A stretch of 64,000 nucleotides of DNA from Cyrtodaria siliqua (Eukaryota; Mollusca; Bivalvia; Adapedonta; Hiatellidae). The stretch is taken from NCBI GenBank assembly GCA_037043455.1, contig JAWPHD010010254.1:31568-95567 (forward strand), read 5' to 3'. The notes beneath the pieces were generated by a model, which did not search any database, was not told the origin of the DNA, and saw only the letters and a program-made list of their open reading frames with translations. The translations under genes were made by a program, and so were the position numbers. Positions 44,647 through 56,222 of the stretch are shown here, piece after piece (positions within the stretch are counted from its first letter, which is position 1; each line of letters opens with the position of its first letter).

Positions 44647-46077
44647 TTACCGGCCGACAAGCAAAATGCCGATGACAGAACATTCGATTTTTCTAGTGTA
44701 GGGTGACTTGACAAATCAGTTGACCAATAGTGGTGTAAATAACAAAATATAAACACAATATGCTATTTGCCTACCTTTTATTTGCTAGATCTAATGATTT
44801 CCATTATAAAATAAAAGCAAAGTATGATCGATTTCTGGAGGTGCTGAATATTAAACAACATCACCACCCTGCATAGCCTACGTTTTACTTGGTACATCCA
44901 AACCCTAGAAACAGACATGAGCAGACGAATATTTCTAAAATGAACGCCACCATGTTGTTTTATTTTTGACCATGTAAACAAAGGGGGTCAACATGATTTT
45001 AGTCTTTGTGAAGCATAACGGATGGCTATTACAAGATTGTAAACATATGAGCGTATATTTTCATTCTATCTAACCATATAAGGTATGAATACATATAGCA
45101 AGTAATAAAACAATATCGATTCATATTCGACGTCCAGGCAGCCTCAAATGCACAGTAGGTTGTTTCTGAAGTTTACTCTGTCGGGCCCCATTTTTCGCCG
45201 CTAGTGTCTTAAAACATGAAGTTATATTGTACAGGTATAAGTGTAATCGGGTAGTTCGATTCTAACATGCACTTTACAATACATTGACCGGGAATTAAAC
45301 ATCTCTCTGTTTCTTGTTTTTAACTTATACAAACACATATGAACTAACTTGAACTGTCGATTTAAAGGCAGAATATGTTTATTAACAAATAAACTGAAAC
45401 AGTTGACGAAGCACTCGGAAGCGTTACAACTTACAGTAATACACTATCAAATAAACTGAATACAATTAAATCGTACATACTATTCCCAATCAATATGTGT
45501 GTACTCATTCCGCTGTATCCTATACACGCTGCAGCGAGGCTAAGCACAACACAGGAAGTGTGCAGATCCAAATGGTTTATTTATAGCACAGGTAATGTTT
45601 ATGTAAACACAAGAGTTAAATTGTCAATGTGCCTTTTTAACGAAGCGTACGTTTCTAATCTGTTGTTTTTATTAACTGTTTGGTACATCGGGGATTTAAT
45701 GCTGTGACGGTAATATGATACACAAATACTTGACACAAAGTCTCTATCTTCTCCGTTAAGGTAAAGAATCAGTATATTCTGACTTTAATAATGTGTCAAT
45801 TCTTACTGAGGACAGGAGGTATACAATACTGGTTATACCCGGGAATAATTGCCTCCACTACTTAAAATTCATCATCATACATATCCTAAAATGTGCTGAA
45901 TTTACGTTAAACCCCTGAACAAACAAATCAATTTGACCTCTTATTACAGTTCAAGTGGTTTATTTTTTTGCATAATACCCATTCAATATTTATTCTGAAC
46001 ATTACTGTTAAAGACATTTTGACGTAAAACATCATATTGACATACTTATTTTTGAAAACACATACATTTACTGTTTA

Positions 46078-46080
<3 letters not shown>
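44647..46080. other. Intronic sequence, nothing recognised
   Basis: No exon-like segment, repeat array or RNA gene seen. Confidence 0.4.

Positions 46081-46126
<46 letters not shown>
46079..46126. repeat. TTA microsatellite, 16 units
   Basis: Pure (TTA)n from about 46079 to 46126. Confidence 0.97.
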
Positions 46127-46810
46127 GTCAGAATTTTCCCCCAGAAAGTATCCTTTTTATATTAAACAAATATGTTTATAAAAAAACATTCTCTTTCCTT
46201 AGAAACTGCTGAGTCACTGGAATTTTCTATAGAATTTGAAAGGAAATACATCAAAAGTATATTATTTCGACATTTCTTTAAAACTCTCTACTTTGGATTC
46301 CCTGAGCGGGTTCGTTTTTGACCACGGAAACTTATTTCCTACCAATGTAAAATCACCATAGACACGAGTGAGACATTTGTATACGTCAAAAATTGCATAC
46401 ACCTTGTTAAAATCATAAATAATTATTTTATACTTTTAATTGTTACCCCGTCCTTTCATATTATCAGGTGATATGCGTGTAGATGTGCGCGCTGACAGAA
46501 AATGTATTACTAAAGACACATGCAGGTCAATTCTGCGCATTGGGTTCCTTTCCTAAATCACAAAAAAAAGTGTTTTATTTTGGTAAGCACCTTTTGACTG
46601 CCTATCGTTTAATGCAAGCAAAACTGTCAACAAAATGTAAAACGACATATTTTCCACGATTTCTGGAGAGGATTTAGAACTCATAACAGATCACAATGAT
46701 GTAAAATACATTCTAAACGATTAATAATTTAAAAGCTAAGTGTTTCTAAGTTTAAAATGTTTTGCTTTTATGGACTTTCCTAAAAGTGAGTTGACCAAAA
46801 CTTAATTATT

Positions 46811-46953
46811 AGTTATTGGGTTTGTTACTGACCGCCTACAGAAATATGTGGGGTCAGTTAGATGTATAGGGGGCGAGGCGATAGCCGAGTCCCCCTATAT
46901 ATCTGACTGACCCCACATATTTCTGTAGGGGGTCAGTAATGAACCCAATAACT
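46811..46953. mobile_element. Foldback element with ~62-bp arms
   Basis: The left arm (AGTTATTGGGTTTGTTACTG ACC...) and right arm (...GGTCAGTAATGAACCCAATA ACT) are inverted copies over about 62 bp, with a 15-base loop near GAGGCGATAGCCGAG. Mismatches are few. Related single words (GACCCACTATxGAAT, GGGGGTCA) follow at 47160-47215, hinting at a larger decayed element. Confidence 0.85.
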
Positions 46954-46959
46954 GATTTA

Positions 46960-47835
46960 TTGCCTCGAGCACCCTTTTTAAGGCAAACGCCGATATTTAA
47001 CCCATTTTAATGGAGCGTCAACGTCATTGAGACGTTCGCGCAATTCGACGTCATGACGTTTATTAAATGTACTTATTATGTTTGTTACTAACGCCTTAAA
47101 GAACTATTTGTAAATGATTTAAACTTTGAATCGAAATTGTAGTCCATACTGTTTTAGTGACCCACTATGGAATCTACTGACCCACTATAGAATAATAGGG
47201 GGTCACCATGTGACCGCTCTAATCCAATGAACTTCCTAGAATTTTGTGCGAGGTGCAATAAAATGCGTTCTTTTCAACATCTTTTCGGTATACTAAAATT
47301 AATATTGCATTCATAACAGGGTGATAATAAAAATGGTCAACACTCAGGGTATGAATATCAACAGAGGCGACAACATTATACTGCCACCCTCACTGGTATG
47401 TAATATTTATATGATGTCTACAGAAAACGAAAATGTGTTTTACACTGAAGTCAGCAAATAATATTATCATCGATGCCAACGGGGCGCTTAAAGGCCTCAT
47501 TACGTGGTCCGAGTATTAACTTGCATACCCGATCCAACCCCTTATAAAAGAAGCGAAAACGGGGTTGTCTTGGGTATGACATAAAACCTAATTTCGGCTT
47601 AAAATGTGTGTATATTGTAAAATTAGAACATTTAATAGAAACTTTTTAACAGGTTATCGCATGTTTTAACACGTGTTTTATTGTCGAAATACCTGTTATA
47701 CAATCCTACTGATATAAGCTTTCCCATCGCTTAATGGAATTAAGGCGGGAACACGTAACGGGAATTTAAGTGGAGACATATGCGTGCCGGGTTACAACTT
47801 TTGTCCAGGTTGTTTATCAATAATTCACAAAAGTA
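46960..47835. other. Intronic sequence
   Basis: GACGT-rich palindromes near 47017-47065; otherwise nothing recognised. Confidence 0.35.
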
Positions 47836-47839
47836 GATA

Positions 47840-48240
47840 ATTTTATAATAATCGAACAGGAAGAATAGCATTCAATGACGACAGCCAACCGCAAACACAC
47901 ACAGAAACAAAGAACAACATTAAAGATGAATAAAAAACGAGATAATACATCACAAAAACAAAAGGGTTGAAAATAGGGCTACCGCCTTGGAACAGTCAGT
48001 GGCAAAATATGCCGCTGGGGGTTTAAACCAGGTTCTAGGGTACACCAAACCACATCCTTATCCTAATGTCATCATAATAAACGGGACAGAGCAAATAAAG
48101 ATATCCCCGCCAGGTTATATTCTCTAACAAGCAAGGCAGCATTAATAGGCAATATATGTAAAACACATAAATGATCATGTATATATAATATAAAAACACA
48201 AATCCTAGAAAGCCACAAAGTAAGCACTCATTGGCTTGGC
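47840..48240 (-). mobile_element. PLE 3' region fragment in intron 1
   Basis: It carries ATAGCATTCAATGACGACAG CCAACC, AAAGGGTTGAAAATAGGGCT ACCGCC, GGTTTAAACCAGGTTCTAGG GTACACC and TCCTAGAAAGCCACAAAGTA AGCACTCA, in the order of other PLE 3' tails. No coding part remains. Orientation is opposite to the host gene. Confidence 0.75.
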
Positions 48241-48589
48241 AAGTTCTGAGTATACAAACATGAATAAAGAGTTTGATATTTACAAGTTGTGTTGCAGTTT
48301 GTTTGGTTTCCTCAAATTAATATTGTCCACTGAATTTCCGTTATATTGTAAACATAGTATTTGCCGTATTTACATGAATATGGAACCACTCAAATAATGC
48401 TAACCACGCTTCTCAGAACACTCGGTCTTGAACGTTTTAATTGTTTTTCAACTGAAACGGTTTAACGTAAGTTATGTGGCAAAATGAGAAAAGGTTATGT
48501 ATAGTGCTTGTGTCGTATATGATATTTTAAAAGAAATATGTGATAATATTGTGTATTGTGTTATGACGGTCGATATTGTACTGTTTCAG

Positions 48590-48694
48590 TTACGGAAGTA
48601 CTGTAGATGTGAGGTGCGTTCCTTTCCGTTTGAAAAGCTGCCAACTTTTGTGACCAAACTTAAGTGCTATGCGTTCAAAGCTGTAGCAATACAA
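48590..48694 (+). CDS. DUF1647-family gene, exon B
   Basis: A 105-bp exon between TTGTACTGTTTCAG and CAA|GTAAGT (a perfect donor). It is 35 codons in phase 0 at both ends and joins exon A and exon C without a frame change. It encodes LRKYCRCEVRSFPFEKLPTF and VTKLKCYAFKAVAIQ. The pattern (KKYC-C-VR-F-F-K-P-FV-L--YAFKAVAIQ) is the central part of the DUF1647 domain, where the KA(V/Y)...IQ end precedes the WWLDSS motif. The open frame continues beyond on both sides only by chance. Confidence 0.85.
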
Positions 48695-48939
48695 GTAAGT
48701 AACTATATGAGGATACATGGACTCTTCACATTCGACTGGATTCCTCTGAAGTACTTGGATACGGGAATTGTCGAACCTGGCGCCTGTAAATCTAATATAA
48801 TTGCAATTTGTACAGATCTATACATTTTGAAAGGACAACATTTCAACATAGTCAGCGTTCGCCTTCCATGCGGAAGGTTATGCTTGATTTCGATTCAAAG
48901 CCTACTAGTACTAGCTCCCTTGCTTCAAGTTCTGCACAT

Positions 48940-48976
48940 GTACGCACGCACACACGCACGCACACACACACACTAT
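48940..48976. repeat. CA/CGCA microsatellite
   Basis: ACGCACGCACACACGCACGC ACACACACACAC, within intron 2. Confidence 0.95.
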
Positions 48977-49139
48977 CGATTATCGATCTTTGGGATCAGT
49001 TTTTCCCGATCATAAAACCGCTTTGCACAAGATAACTCATAAACCACTGGAACTGCAATCTTAACTCTTAATACAAATACTCCCCTTTTTATGTTTGGTT
49101 AAGCAGGTTGACAGTTACTGCAACAACAATGTATTTTTC

Positions 49140-49480
49140 AGAAAACTAGAAGGATGTTCCACGGAACGCTTTTGTCGCCTGCCGTTCGCTTAGTTAGGTT
49201 GCATATAACGTTTTATGAAATAGGCATACTTCTGAAAAACAAATGAATGAGTTATTGGATATGTGTAACAACATTCCTTGGGTTACGATAAAGGTTGCGT
49301 GAAGTTTCATGAACATAGGTCAAATACTTGTCAAGTTCTTTCTTAGGTTAGATTGTAGGTTATAGTGTGACGGACGGACGAAGACCACGGACGACGACGG
49401 ACGACGGACAAATGGTCCCTTAGAAGGTTAAAGTGTGATGGACGACGGACAAAGTGATCCCTAACTGTCTGCCATGCTAC
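49140..49480 (+). mobile_element. Pearl/Helitron-like fragment with ACGG run
   Basis: GTGAAGTTTCATGAACATAG GTCAAATACTTGTCAAG leads into GTGTGACGGACGGACGAAGA CC and further ACGACGGAC repeats. The composition resembles the 3' part of the elements at 4.0 and 50.3 kb. Boundaries uncertain. Confidence 0.45.
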
Positions 49481-49964
49481 TCTTGCGACACAATAACAAC
49501 ATTGTTTTGACTGTTATATAACAGGTAGTCACACATTCATAATACTTATTGTTTAAAAATCTCTGCGTAATCGTCTCATATTACTGCATCAGTGATTGTT
49601 AGTTTGCTTGTTTGTTTGTATGGTGTTTTACGTCATTTTCAACACATGTAAGGTTATATATGACGGTCGATTTTTTTTGTGGTGGAGGCAGACCACCCAT
49701 TTGTCCTGGGTAGAACCAGTACTGTACACCTCCCGCCATGCATCAGTGAGTGTATACCTTACAATGCCTAGACCGGAAGATGATACATTAGACAGATGTC
49801 AGTCATGCAGTTTCAGTTCTATTTATTTATGAAAAATGCAAATGGTAAAATAATGAAATTCAGGTACCTGAGGTCAAAATTGTCCTTTTTTGGGGTTCAC
49901 ATGATGAGTTATAGGGTATGGGGCCATCCTCTCACCATGGACAGTATACCATTACAAGATGTAT

Positions 49965-52350
49965 AATACAGGATTGGTTTAAACTAATTTTATTTGAGAA
50001 TTTTATAACATAAAATTATATAGTACAATACATTGTTAACAGGATTGGAACGAATGAAAAATGTACAGAGTTCCTCTCCTTAATTACAGGATTGACTGAA
50101 CGGGAATAATACCATAATATCTACAACAAACACACAACTTTACAACATACAAGTATATTTATTACAGGATATGTATTACAGGATTAGCTGCATGTCTTGG
50201 ATTATATCGCAATGTCTGTACCCAACACATAACTTAACAGCAGTCAGTTGTATGTATTACATGATTGACTACACGTCCGGGAATTATATCGCAATATCTA
50301 CAAAATAAGAGGCCCAAGAGGGCATGTGGACGCTCTACTGGCTAAAGATAAAGTTTATGCACAAGGGGCCATAACTCTTTCAAATACCGTTCAACCAGAA
50401 CATGGTGATGACATACGCAACTAGGCTTGGTACTGATTGTCCCTGAGAAGTTTCGTTGAAATCCAGCCAGAGGTTCAGGAGAATTAGTCTGTACAAAGTT
50501 AGTGTATTAAAACCTTTAAGGGGGCATAACTCTGCCAAAATTCATTCAACCAGAACAAGGCAATGATAGGTGCAACTAGGCTTGGTACTGATCATCCCCA
50601 TCAAAATTCGATGAAATTCCGAAAGGAGTTCAGAACAGACTTATCTGGACAACGTTTCTCTATTAAAACCTTTAAAGGGCCATAACTCTGCCAAAAATCA
50701 TTCAACCCAAAAATGGCGATGATATGCACAACTAGGCTTGATACTGATCATCCTTGTCAAGTTTCGTTAAAATCCAGCCAGGGGTTCAGGAGAACTAGCC
50801 CGGAAAATGTTTGTGTATCAAAAACTTTTAAAGGGCCATAACTCCATCAACAATCTGCTAACCGGAATGCGACGATGATATGCACAACTAAGCTTGGTGC
50901 TGATCATCCCTGTAAAGTTTCGTTGAAATGTGGGGAGATGTTCAGGAGAATAGTCCAGACAAAGTTTGTGTATTAAAGACCTCAAAGTATCATAACTCTG
51001 CCAACAATCATTCAACCGGAATACGGCAAAGATTTGCACAACTAGACCTGGAACTGATCATCCCTAAATAGATTCGTTTAAATCCGGCCAGGGTTCAGGA
51101 GAACTAGTCAGAACAACTAGGCTTGGTATTGATCATCTCTGAAAAATGTCAATGAAATCTGGCCAAATGAAGGCCCTTTCTTCTTAATGAGGCCAAAATA
51201 TAGCATAGTTCAGAAAATCAAGGGCCATAACTCCAGTGTAAATGGTCCAATCTGGCTGTTTTTCAAACTTTTCGGAGCTTTCATTGATAGTAACAATCTG
51301 GTAAAGTTTAGTAAAGATCGGATGAAAAGTGAAGACCCTATCGTATCAACGATGCAAAATATAGCATTTTTAACTAAATCAAGGGCCATAACTCCGCTGT
51401 TTCTGGTCCGAACTGGCTAGTTTTCGAACTTGTCCAAGCCTTCATTGATATTAACAATCCGGTAGTATTTGTTAAAGATCGGATGAAAAATGAAGACGCT
51501 ATCGTCTTAACGATACAAAATATAGCCTTTTTAACTAAATCAAATGCCATAACTCCGCTGTTACTAGTCCGATCTAAATGGTTTTCGAATTTATCCAAGC
51601 TTTCATTGTTATTAACAAGATGGTAGAGGTCGGTAAAGATCGGATGAAAAATGAAGGCCCTATCGTCTTAACGAGGCAAAATATAACATGTTTAACTAAA
51701 TCAAGGGCTATAACTCTGCTATTGCTGGTCCGATCTGACTGGTGTTCGAACTTGTCCAAGCTTTCATTGATATTAACAATCTGGTACAGATTGGTAAAGA
51801 TCAGATGAAAAATGGAGGCCCTATCGTCTTAACGATGCAAAATATAGCATTTTCAACTAAGTCAAGGGCCATGACTCCGGTGTTACTAATTCGACCAGGC
51901 TGGTTTTTGAACTTGTCCGAGCTTTCATTGATATTAACAATCTGTTAACGTTTGGTAAAGATCGGATGAAAAATAAAGCCCCTGTCGTCTTAACGATGTA
52001 AAAGTTAACAGACGGACGACAGACGACGGACGACGGACGACGGAGGACTGACAACACACCATCCCATAAGATCTGCTGGCCCTTGGCCAGTACAGCTAAA
52101 AATACATAACTTTGCAACAGTCAAGGGTATACATTACATAATTGACTATGCGTACGTGAATATACACCTAACAAAAAGGTTTACAACACTCCAATTGATA
52201 CATTACATGACTGACTGAACGTACGACAACAATACTGAAATTTCTACAATAAGTAACAACATAGGACAGGCATTATAGGACTGGCTGACCCATACCGCAT
52301 ACTCTACAACTAACACATAACTTTACCAGAGTCTAATGTATACATTACAT
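49965..52350. repeat. ~78-bp tandem array interrupted by an element
   Basis: Units begin ATTACA(G/T)GATTGACT and continue with CGxxxGGGAATxATAxCGCAATATCTACAA and ACACATAACTTTxCAACAGTCAA. Units are seen on both sides of the element at 50309-52103: about three before and four after. The array ends about 120 bp before exon C. Divergence between units is considerable. Confidence 0.75.
50307..52103 (+). mobile_element. Pearl/Helitron-like element inserted in the 78-bp array
   Basis: The element starts TAAGAGGCCCAAGAGGGC. It carries about five units with GGGCCATAACTCTGCCAA and CAACTAGGCTTGGTACTGAT CATCCC text (period about 160), then five units of 162 bp with AGGGCCATAACTCCGCTGTT and AAAGATCGGATGAAAAATGA AG. 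It ends with an ACGACGG run, the perfect hairpin CTGGCC-CTT-GGCCAG and AGCTAAAAA. A hairpin shortly before a CTAA end fits Helitron termini (CTRR); the 5' end TAAGAGG lacks the canonical TC. No Rep/helicase, so non-autonomous. Confidence 0.75.
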
Positions 52351-52467
52351 GACATGTATGAACGATTACACGTGTTATTGTCCCCAAACTGCACTGAAAT
52401 TACACACAATTTTATCAAATTACGCGCACTTTCTATCAAATTACACACATATTTTATCAAATTTCAG

Positions 52468-52977
52468 ATGGTGTTTCAAGAATGCGGAAACGTTTGGTGG
52501 TTGGATTCGTCGATTAGATTTCTGACTGCAGACCTTCACCAAGAATTAAACCGTTTGCTACGCGACAACGTGTTTTTTTTCACCGGGAGTTACAAAACGC
52601 ACACATTTTCTCAACAAACGCATCCTCAAACTTTTGAATACTTTCAAGACGATCCATGGAAATTCGTGAACTTTACTGAATTCATAGGCACACTTGTTGC
52701 TTTTCGAAATAGTCATTTGGCCCGTGTTGTTTTACGACAATGGGTTGCCTGTTCACTCGATAAAGGGTGTATTGATCCTCCAGGAGCAATACTACCATGT
52801 GGTAATATACGTAAAAAAAACATAACCAATGCCGACATAGGCGCGTGCCATAGATATGACCAATCAATTTTAAATCTTGCTTTGAGACCATTGTTTCATA
52901 ATCAAAACTATTATCCACTACCAAAATATATAGCAATACAAAGACAGAAGGCGGTGGAATATTTCCCAAGTCAGTGA
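52468..52977 (+). CDS. DUF1647-family gene, terminal exon C
   Basis: The exon follows CACATATTTTATCAAATTTCAG and runs 169 codons to a TGA. It begins MVFQECGNVWWLDSSIRF, the motif expected right after exon B's KAVAIQ, and goes on with FFTGSYKTHTFSQQTHPQTF, EFIGTLVAFRN, VLRQWVACSLDKGCIDPPG and ACHRYDQSILNLAL. The Cys pair in the VxCxLDKxCI block and the CHRYDQSxLN block are familiar from this family's C-terminus, and DSS/D-containing motifs are consistent with a glycosyltransferase-like fold. An in-frame stretch upstream of 52468 is intron. A possible ATTAAA polyadenylation signal is at 53133-53138. No stops or frameshifts in any of the three exons. Confidence 0.85.
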   Translation: MVFQECGNVWWLDSSIRFLTADLHQELNRLLRDNVFFFTGSYKTHTFSQQTHPQTFEYFQDDPWKFVNFTEFIGTLVAFRNSHLARVVLRQWVACSLDKGCIDPPGAILPCGNIRKKNITNADIGACHRYDQSILNLALRPLFHNQNYYPLPKYIAIQRQKAVEYFPSQ

Positions 52978-52979
52978 AT

Positions 52980-53210
52980 GGTATAAGTTTCATCTAATTA
53001 AATGATAAAGCAAGTCATGTCCTAAACGACATTCAATTTATAGGAAGTGTTAAGGTATATGTGTAAGTGATCAGTCGAAATTTAAAAAAAGCAAACATGT
53101 GTAACTGTTTTCTGTTAAATGGGATATCATGTATTAAACAATACATACTCATCATGAAACAACAATAGGTCTTCTAAACACAATCGCTATGTTCTTTATC
53201 GTAGCACTTT
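52980..53210. other. Probable 3' untranslated region
   Basis: Sequence after the DUF1647 stop; ATTAAA at 53133-53138 is the best polyadenylation signal I see. The end of the transcript is not determined. Confidence 0.35.
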
Positions 53211-53212
53211 TC

Positions 53213-53305
53213 ACCTTTTTAATATAAAGTAATTCAATCACAACCTGACATCTATGGTGACTTGATTATACAAACTTCTTAAGATCCATGATCATGATCA
53301 AATTT
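53213..53305 (+). mobile_element. Small PLE coding fragment
   Basis: TCACAACCTGACATCTATGG TGACTTGATTATACAAACTT CTTAAGATCC corresponds to the PLE segment that encodes SQPDFYGDVIYKLRKIL. Short and decayed. Confidence 0.55.
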
Positions 53306-53309
53306 CTCT

Positions 53310-54690
53310 TACAATTTCCCTCTTTGCATGGACGATGATCTGACAGATTGTGGACCATGACACTCGAGCTAAATAGTGAGTGTTTGATAGACTTTTAACC
53401 CATGCGAAATGTATGTTTTAAAAGCGTCCCCGAATAAGAAATATCCTAAGCATATTAATGAAAAGACGTGTAGCCTGTCTGGGACAACCTTTTTTTTTCG
53501 ATATCACATCGTCTCGTATTGTTTGAGTAGATTGCGTATGTAATACTAGGATATTACAACTGATCGAGTTGTTTCATTGGTTGCATAGTGGTTGCACACA
53601 GTCACATCCCCACCGTGCATTTACATAATTTAAAACATGTTCGTCCAAACTTGTGATTACCACGGCTACGCGTGAATATCACACATATACTTTTACATAA
53701 ATACGAACTCTCTTGTGGAAAATGTTGCATTTATCGAATCGTGCTCCGATAATGGATGTTTTGTAATATAGCATTTAAAGCACATTATCGGGATGATTTC
53801 AAGAAAATACTACTCCTTTAAAGTGACATACGGTAACCTTGATAAAACTCGCCCCGATCGTTTTTCTTCACAGCTAAATAAGTGCATGGTGTTTTTGCAT
53901 AATACTAATTGTATATTGCAATAGTCATATATTTAAACCTATGATGAATTAAGAAGAAAAGTTGAAATCAACAACTTTTATAACCGTTTGTTTAACAATA
54001 ATATATAAGCAAGTTTAAAGTCAAATTGACATTTAGATGGTAAAATGTAATGCGAGACGATTAAGAATAGAGGTCTGGGTCTGTTCGGTTAACATCGGAC
54101 TTTCAACATTTTTGGTTCTTTATGTTAAGTTTGTTTCTCGATTGTTGAAATAACAACGCTTATTATATATATAATAATTTCTTTTATATGTTTTTGATTG
54201 AATTCAGTCCCATTGAATACGTTTGAACAAATTCGAAAGCCCTAAAGATAGGTTATGATGATACAATCTACAATCATGTTTCACCTTTTGTTGAGTATAT
54301 TTTTTGAATGTAACCTTTTGTACCTCGTATACGGCATTGATTCAGGTATTTTTATTAGTAATTTCTTCTTGCCTATTAAACAGATTGTGATGAAATAGAG
54401 CACACACGCCGTAGTAAATTCCTCTCTTAGTTGATCGATTCCTCATTAACATTAAGAGATGTGTTTAAAGAGGATTTTTATATTAGACAATAACCCTGGT
54501 TTAAACAACGTTTCCGGATACGGGATATTGCCGTGTCTGTCAGTTTTGAATAAAACGTTCAGAATAAAACACACGTATCGTGCAGAAGTAAGCTGTTCAG
54601 TAGTGGTAGAGGAAAGAACTCGCTTAATAGGCGTTTGTGCGATTTATTTCATAAAAATATATTCAGTATTCATGAGAAATGATTTTTTAA
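53310..54690. other. No gene recognised
   Basis: AT-rich intergenic sequence between the DUF1647 gene and the esterase pseudogene. An 80-codon frame at 54459-54698 has no recognisable features. Confidence 0.4.
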
Positions 54691-54699
54691 AAAACTGAG

Positions 54700-54817
54700 G
54701 TAACATTTAACATTTAGCGTTTAACGGATTCCACTAAACGCTGTTAAATTTTTTAAAATATAACGTTTAGTAATTGTTAACATTTACCATGAGTGTTAAC
54801 ATTTATCGTAATATTTA
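54700..54817. repeat. Degenerate TTAACATTTA short repeat
   Basis: TAACATTTA and TAACGTTTA words recur at 54702, 54711, 54761, 54779 and 54797. Just downstream of the esterase pseudogene end. Confidence 0.5.
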
Positions 54818-55340
54818 ATATTTACACACACGATGGAATATTTGATCTACTTGCTCGTGTATTACATAGTCTTTTGCGTGAATATGATTCTGTTCAGTTG
54901 AAACGGTAATATCTAATCCATTTAAGTATATAACCTTATCGTGCATGTCTTTGAAAACATGATTTATAAAATCAAGATACTTCCCTGTATGTGTCAATCA
55001 TCCAAAGCGTATCGACAGTTTTAGAAAAAGAATACGCATTTGGTCCTTTGATCACGACATGAGCATTCTGATTCCGTTTTTAAAACCGTATTATTCCCCA
55101 TTTCATTCCATTCAAGCATCAAAAGCGACATGGGAATGAAAACCATGAAGGTGGCAATTAATTTTAAGTATGACTATAGAGTTTATATGACTCGGTATTT
55201 CATTCAAAATAACACTGAAAGGCCTGAAATACTGTTTAGGCTCCAGTCCAGTATGAAAAGGGAGCACATGCATGTGGTAATGTAAACTGTAATTCGTGAT
55301 GCTGTCGATAGAACTGGCAGGGCGATGTTTATTCATCCCA
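54818..55340 (-). pseudogene. PC-esterase-like pseudogene, 3' part
   Basis: From the PLE border leftward the minus strand reads SSIDSITNYSLHYHMH, PKQYFRPFSVILNEIPSHI, then a hydrophobic strand and HGFHSHVAF in one frame. After a frameshift come NAHVVIKGPNAYSFSKTVD and LWMIDTYREV, with a TAA (near 55085) inside. After another frameshift come DFINHVFKDMHDKVIYLNGL DITV, HAKDYVIHEQVD and a terminal stop. The order (strand, IKGP, then VxxLxGxDxT..H) fits the C-terminal half of PC-esterase/GDSL-like proteins expanded in molluscs, where a His near the end is catalytic. Two frameshifts and one stop mark it as a pseudogene. Family placement rests on memory of such proteins. Confidence 0.6.
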
Positions 55341-56222
55341 AGAGAATAAACCATTGAGGGCAAGACAAAACAAGACTGCAGACAAACATCAAACGTCACC
55401 CACCTTTTGGATTTTAGGTAGACGTTTTCATACGGTCCACATCATGTACGGTCATCGCACAGTCAAAGAGGAAAGCATAGTGGCGAACTGTAAATGGGTC
55501 CACAACAGAGCATGCAGTGCATTGCAAAATGATAGGGTCACAACCTCTTTTGATAAACCTTTTAACAAGTTTAACAAAGATAGTATGCAAGTGATCATGA
55601 CCAAGGATCTTACGAAGTTTGTAAATCACGTCACCATATAAGTCAGGTTGTGATACTCCTTGTCGCAGAAGAATTCTGAGATTACTTTTATAAGAAATTG
55701 CAAATGTTTTACGAAGTTTATAGCAACGGTAACCCTGATGGGGTAGCTTTTTAGTTATATTAAAGTCCTCAACTCGAGTACATGCTCTAGAAAAACGAAT
55801 AAGTTGAGACACATAGACCCCATAAGATTTTGCTCAGGGAACATCTTCATCTTAATGGGGATAATTAACAATATCAAAATTAAAAGCATCTCTCTAGTCA
55901 TATATTTTGCTATTTTTTTCACCATTTTTATTGGAGAGATGTAAACCAAGAAAAAGAAGCGTTAGTATCAGAAATATTAGCTTTGTTAAGTTGAAGTTCT
56001 TTAGGGTATACATTATTAACCATAGTAGAAAAGAAAGGGTTGTCAATGTTTATTATGTCATCCAGATACCGAGAGATATCTTTAAAGGCCTCAATAACAT
56101 CTTCCTGGGTATCTGGTGAACGACTCAACATGAAATCTCTTTCATAGCAATAGAAAAACAAATTGATGCACTGTTTGTATCCATACAAGTTTGTTGGTAT
56201 CCCACCAACAACTTGTCTATAA
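55341..56222 (-). mobile_element. PLE copy D inserted in the esterase pseudogene
   Basis: The 5'-truncated copy begins (minus strand) at YGTTVYRQ and continues with FFYCYERDFMLS, SRYLDDIINIDNPFF, KELQLNKANISD, then a frameshift, SQLIRFSRACTRVEDF, LLRQGVSQPDLYGDVIYKLR, FIKRGCDPIILQCTACSVVD and PFTVRHYAFLFDCAMT. It lacks the long 3' tail seen in other copies, ending near GAGAATAAACCATTGAG. YLDD is intact but the GIP..TNCAP block is disturbed. Confidence 0.8.

Larger units (their letters stand above)
39050..48589 (+). other. Intron 1 of the DUF1647 gene
   Basis: A 9.5-kb intron from GTAAATAG to TTGTACTGTTTCAG. It carries an L1/Tx1-type LINE (about 40.3-44.65 kb, same strand), a TTA microsatellite, a foldback element and a PLE 3' tail. 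The remaining sequence (39.1-40.3 and 44.7-46.0 kb) shows no coding content; 39.7-40.3 kb is T-rich. Confidence 0.7.

Noticed and set aside
48497..49015. 172-codon frame as a single exon
   Set aside because: Only 48590-48694 fits the DUF1647 domain and is bounded by strong splice sites; the rest reads through intron and a CA microsatellite.
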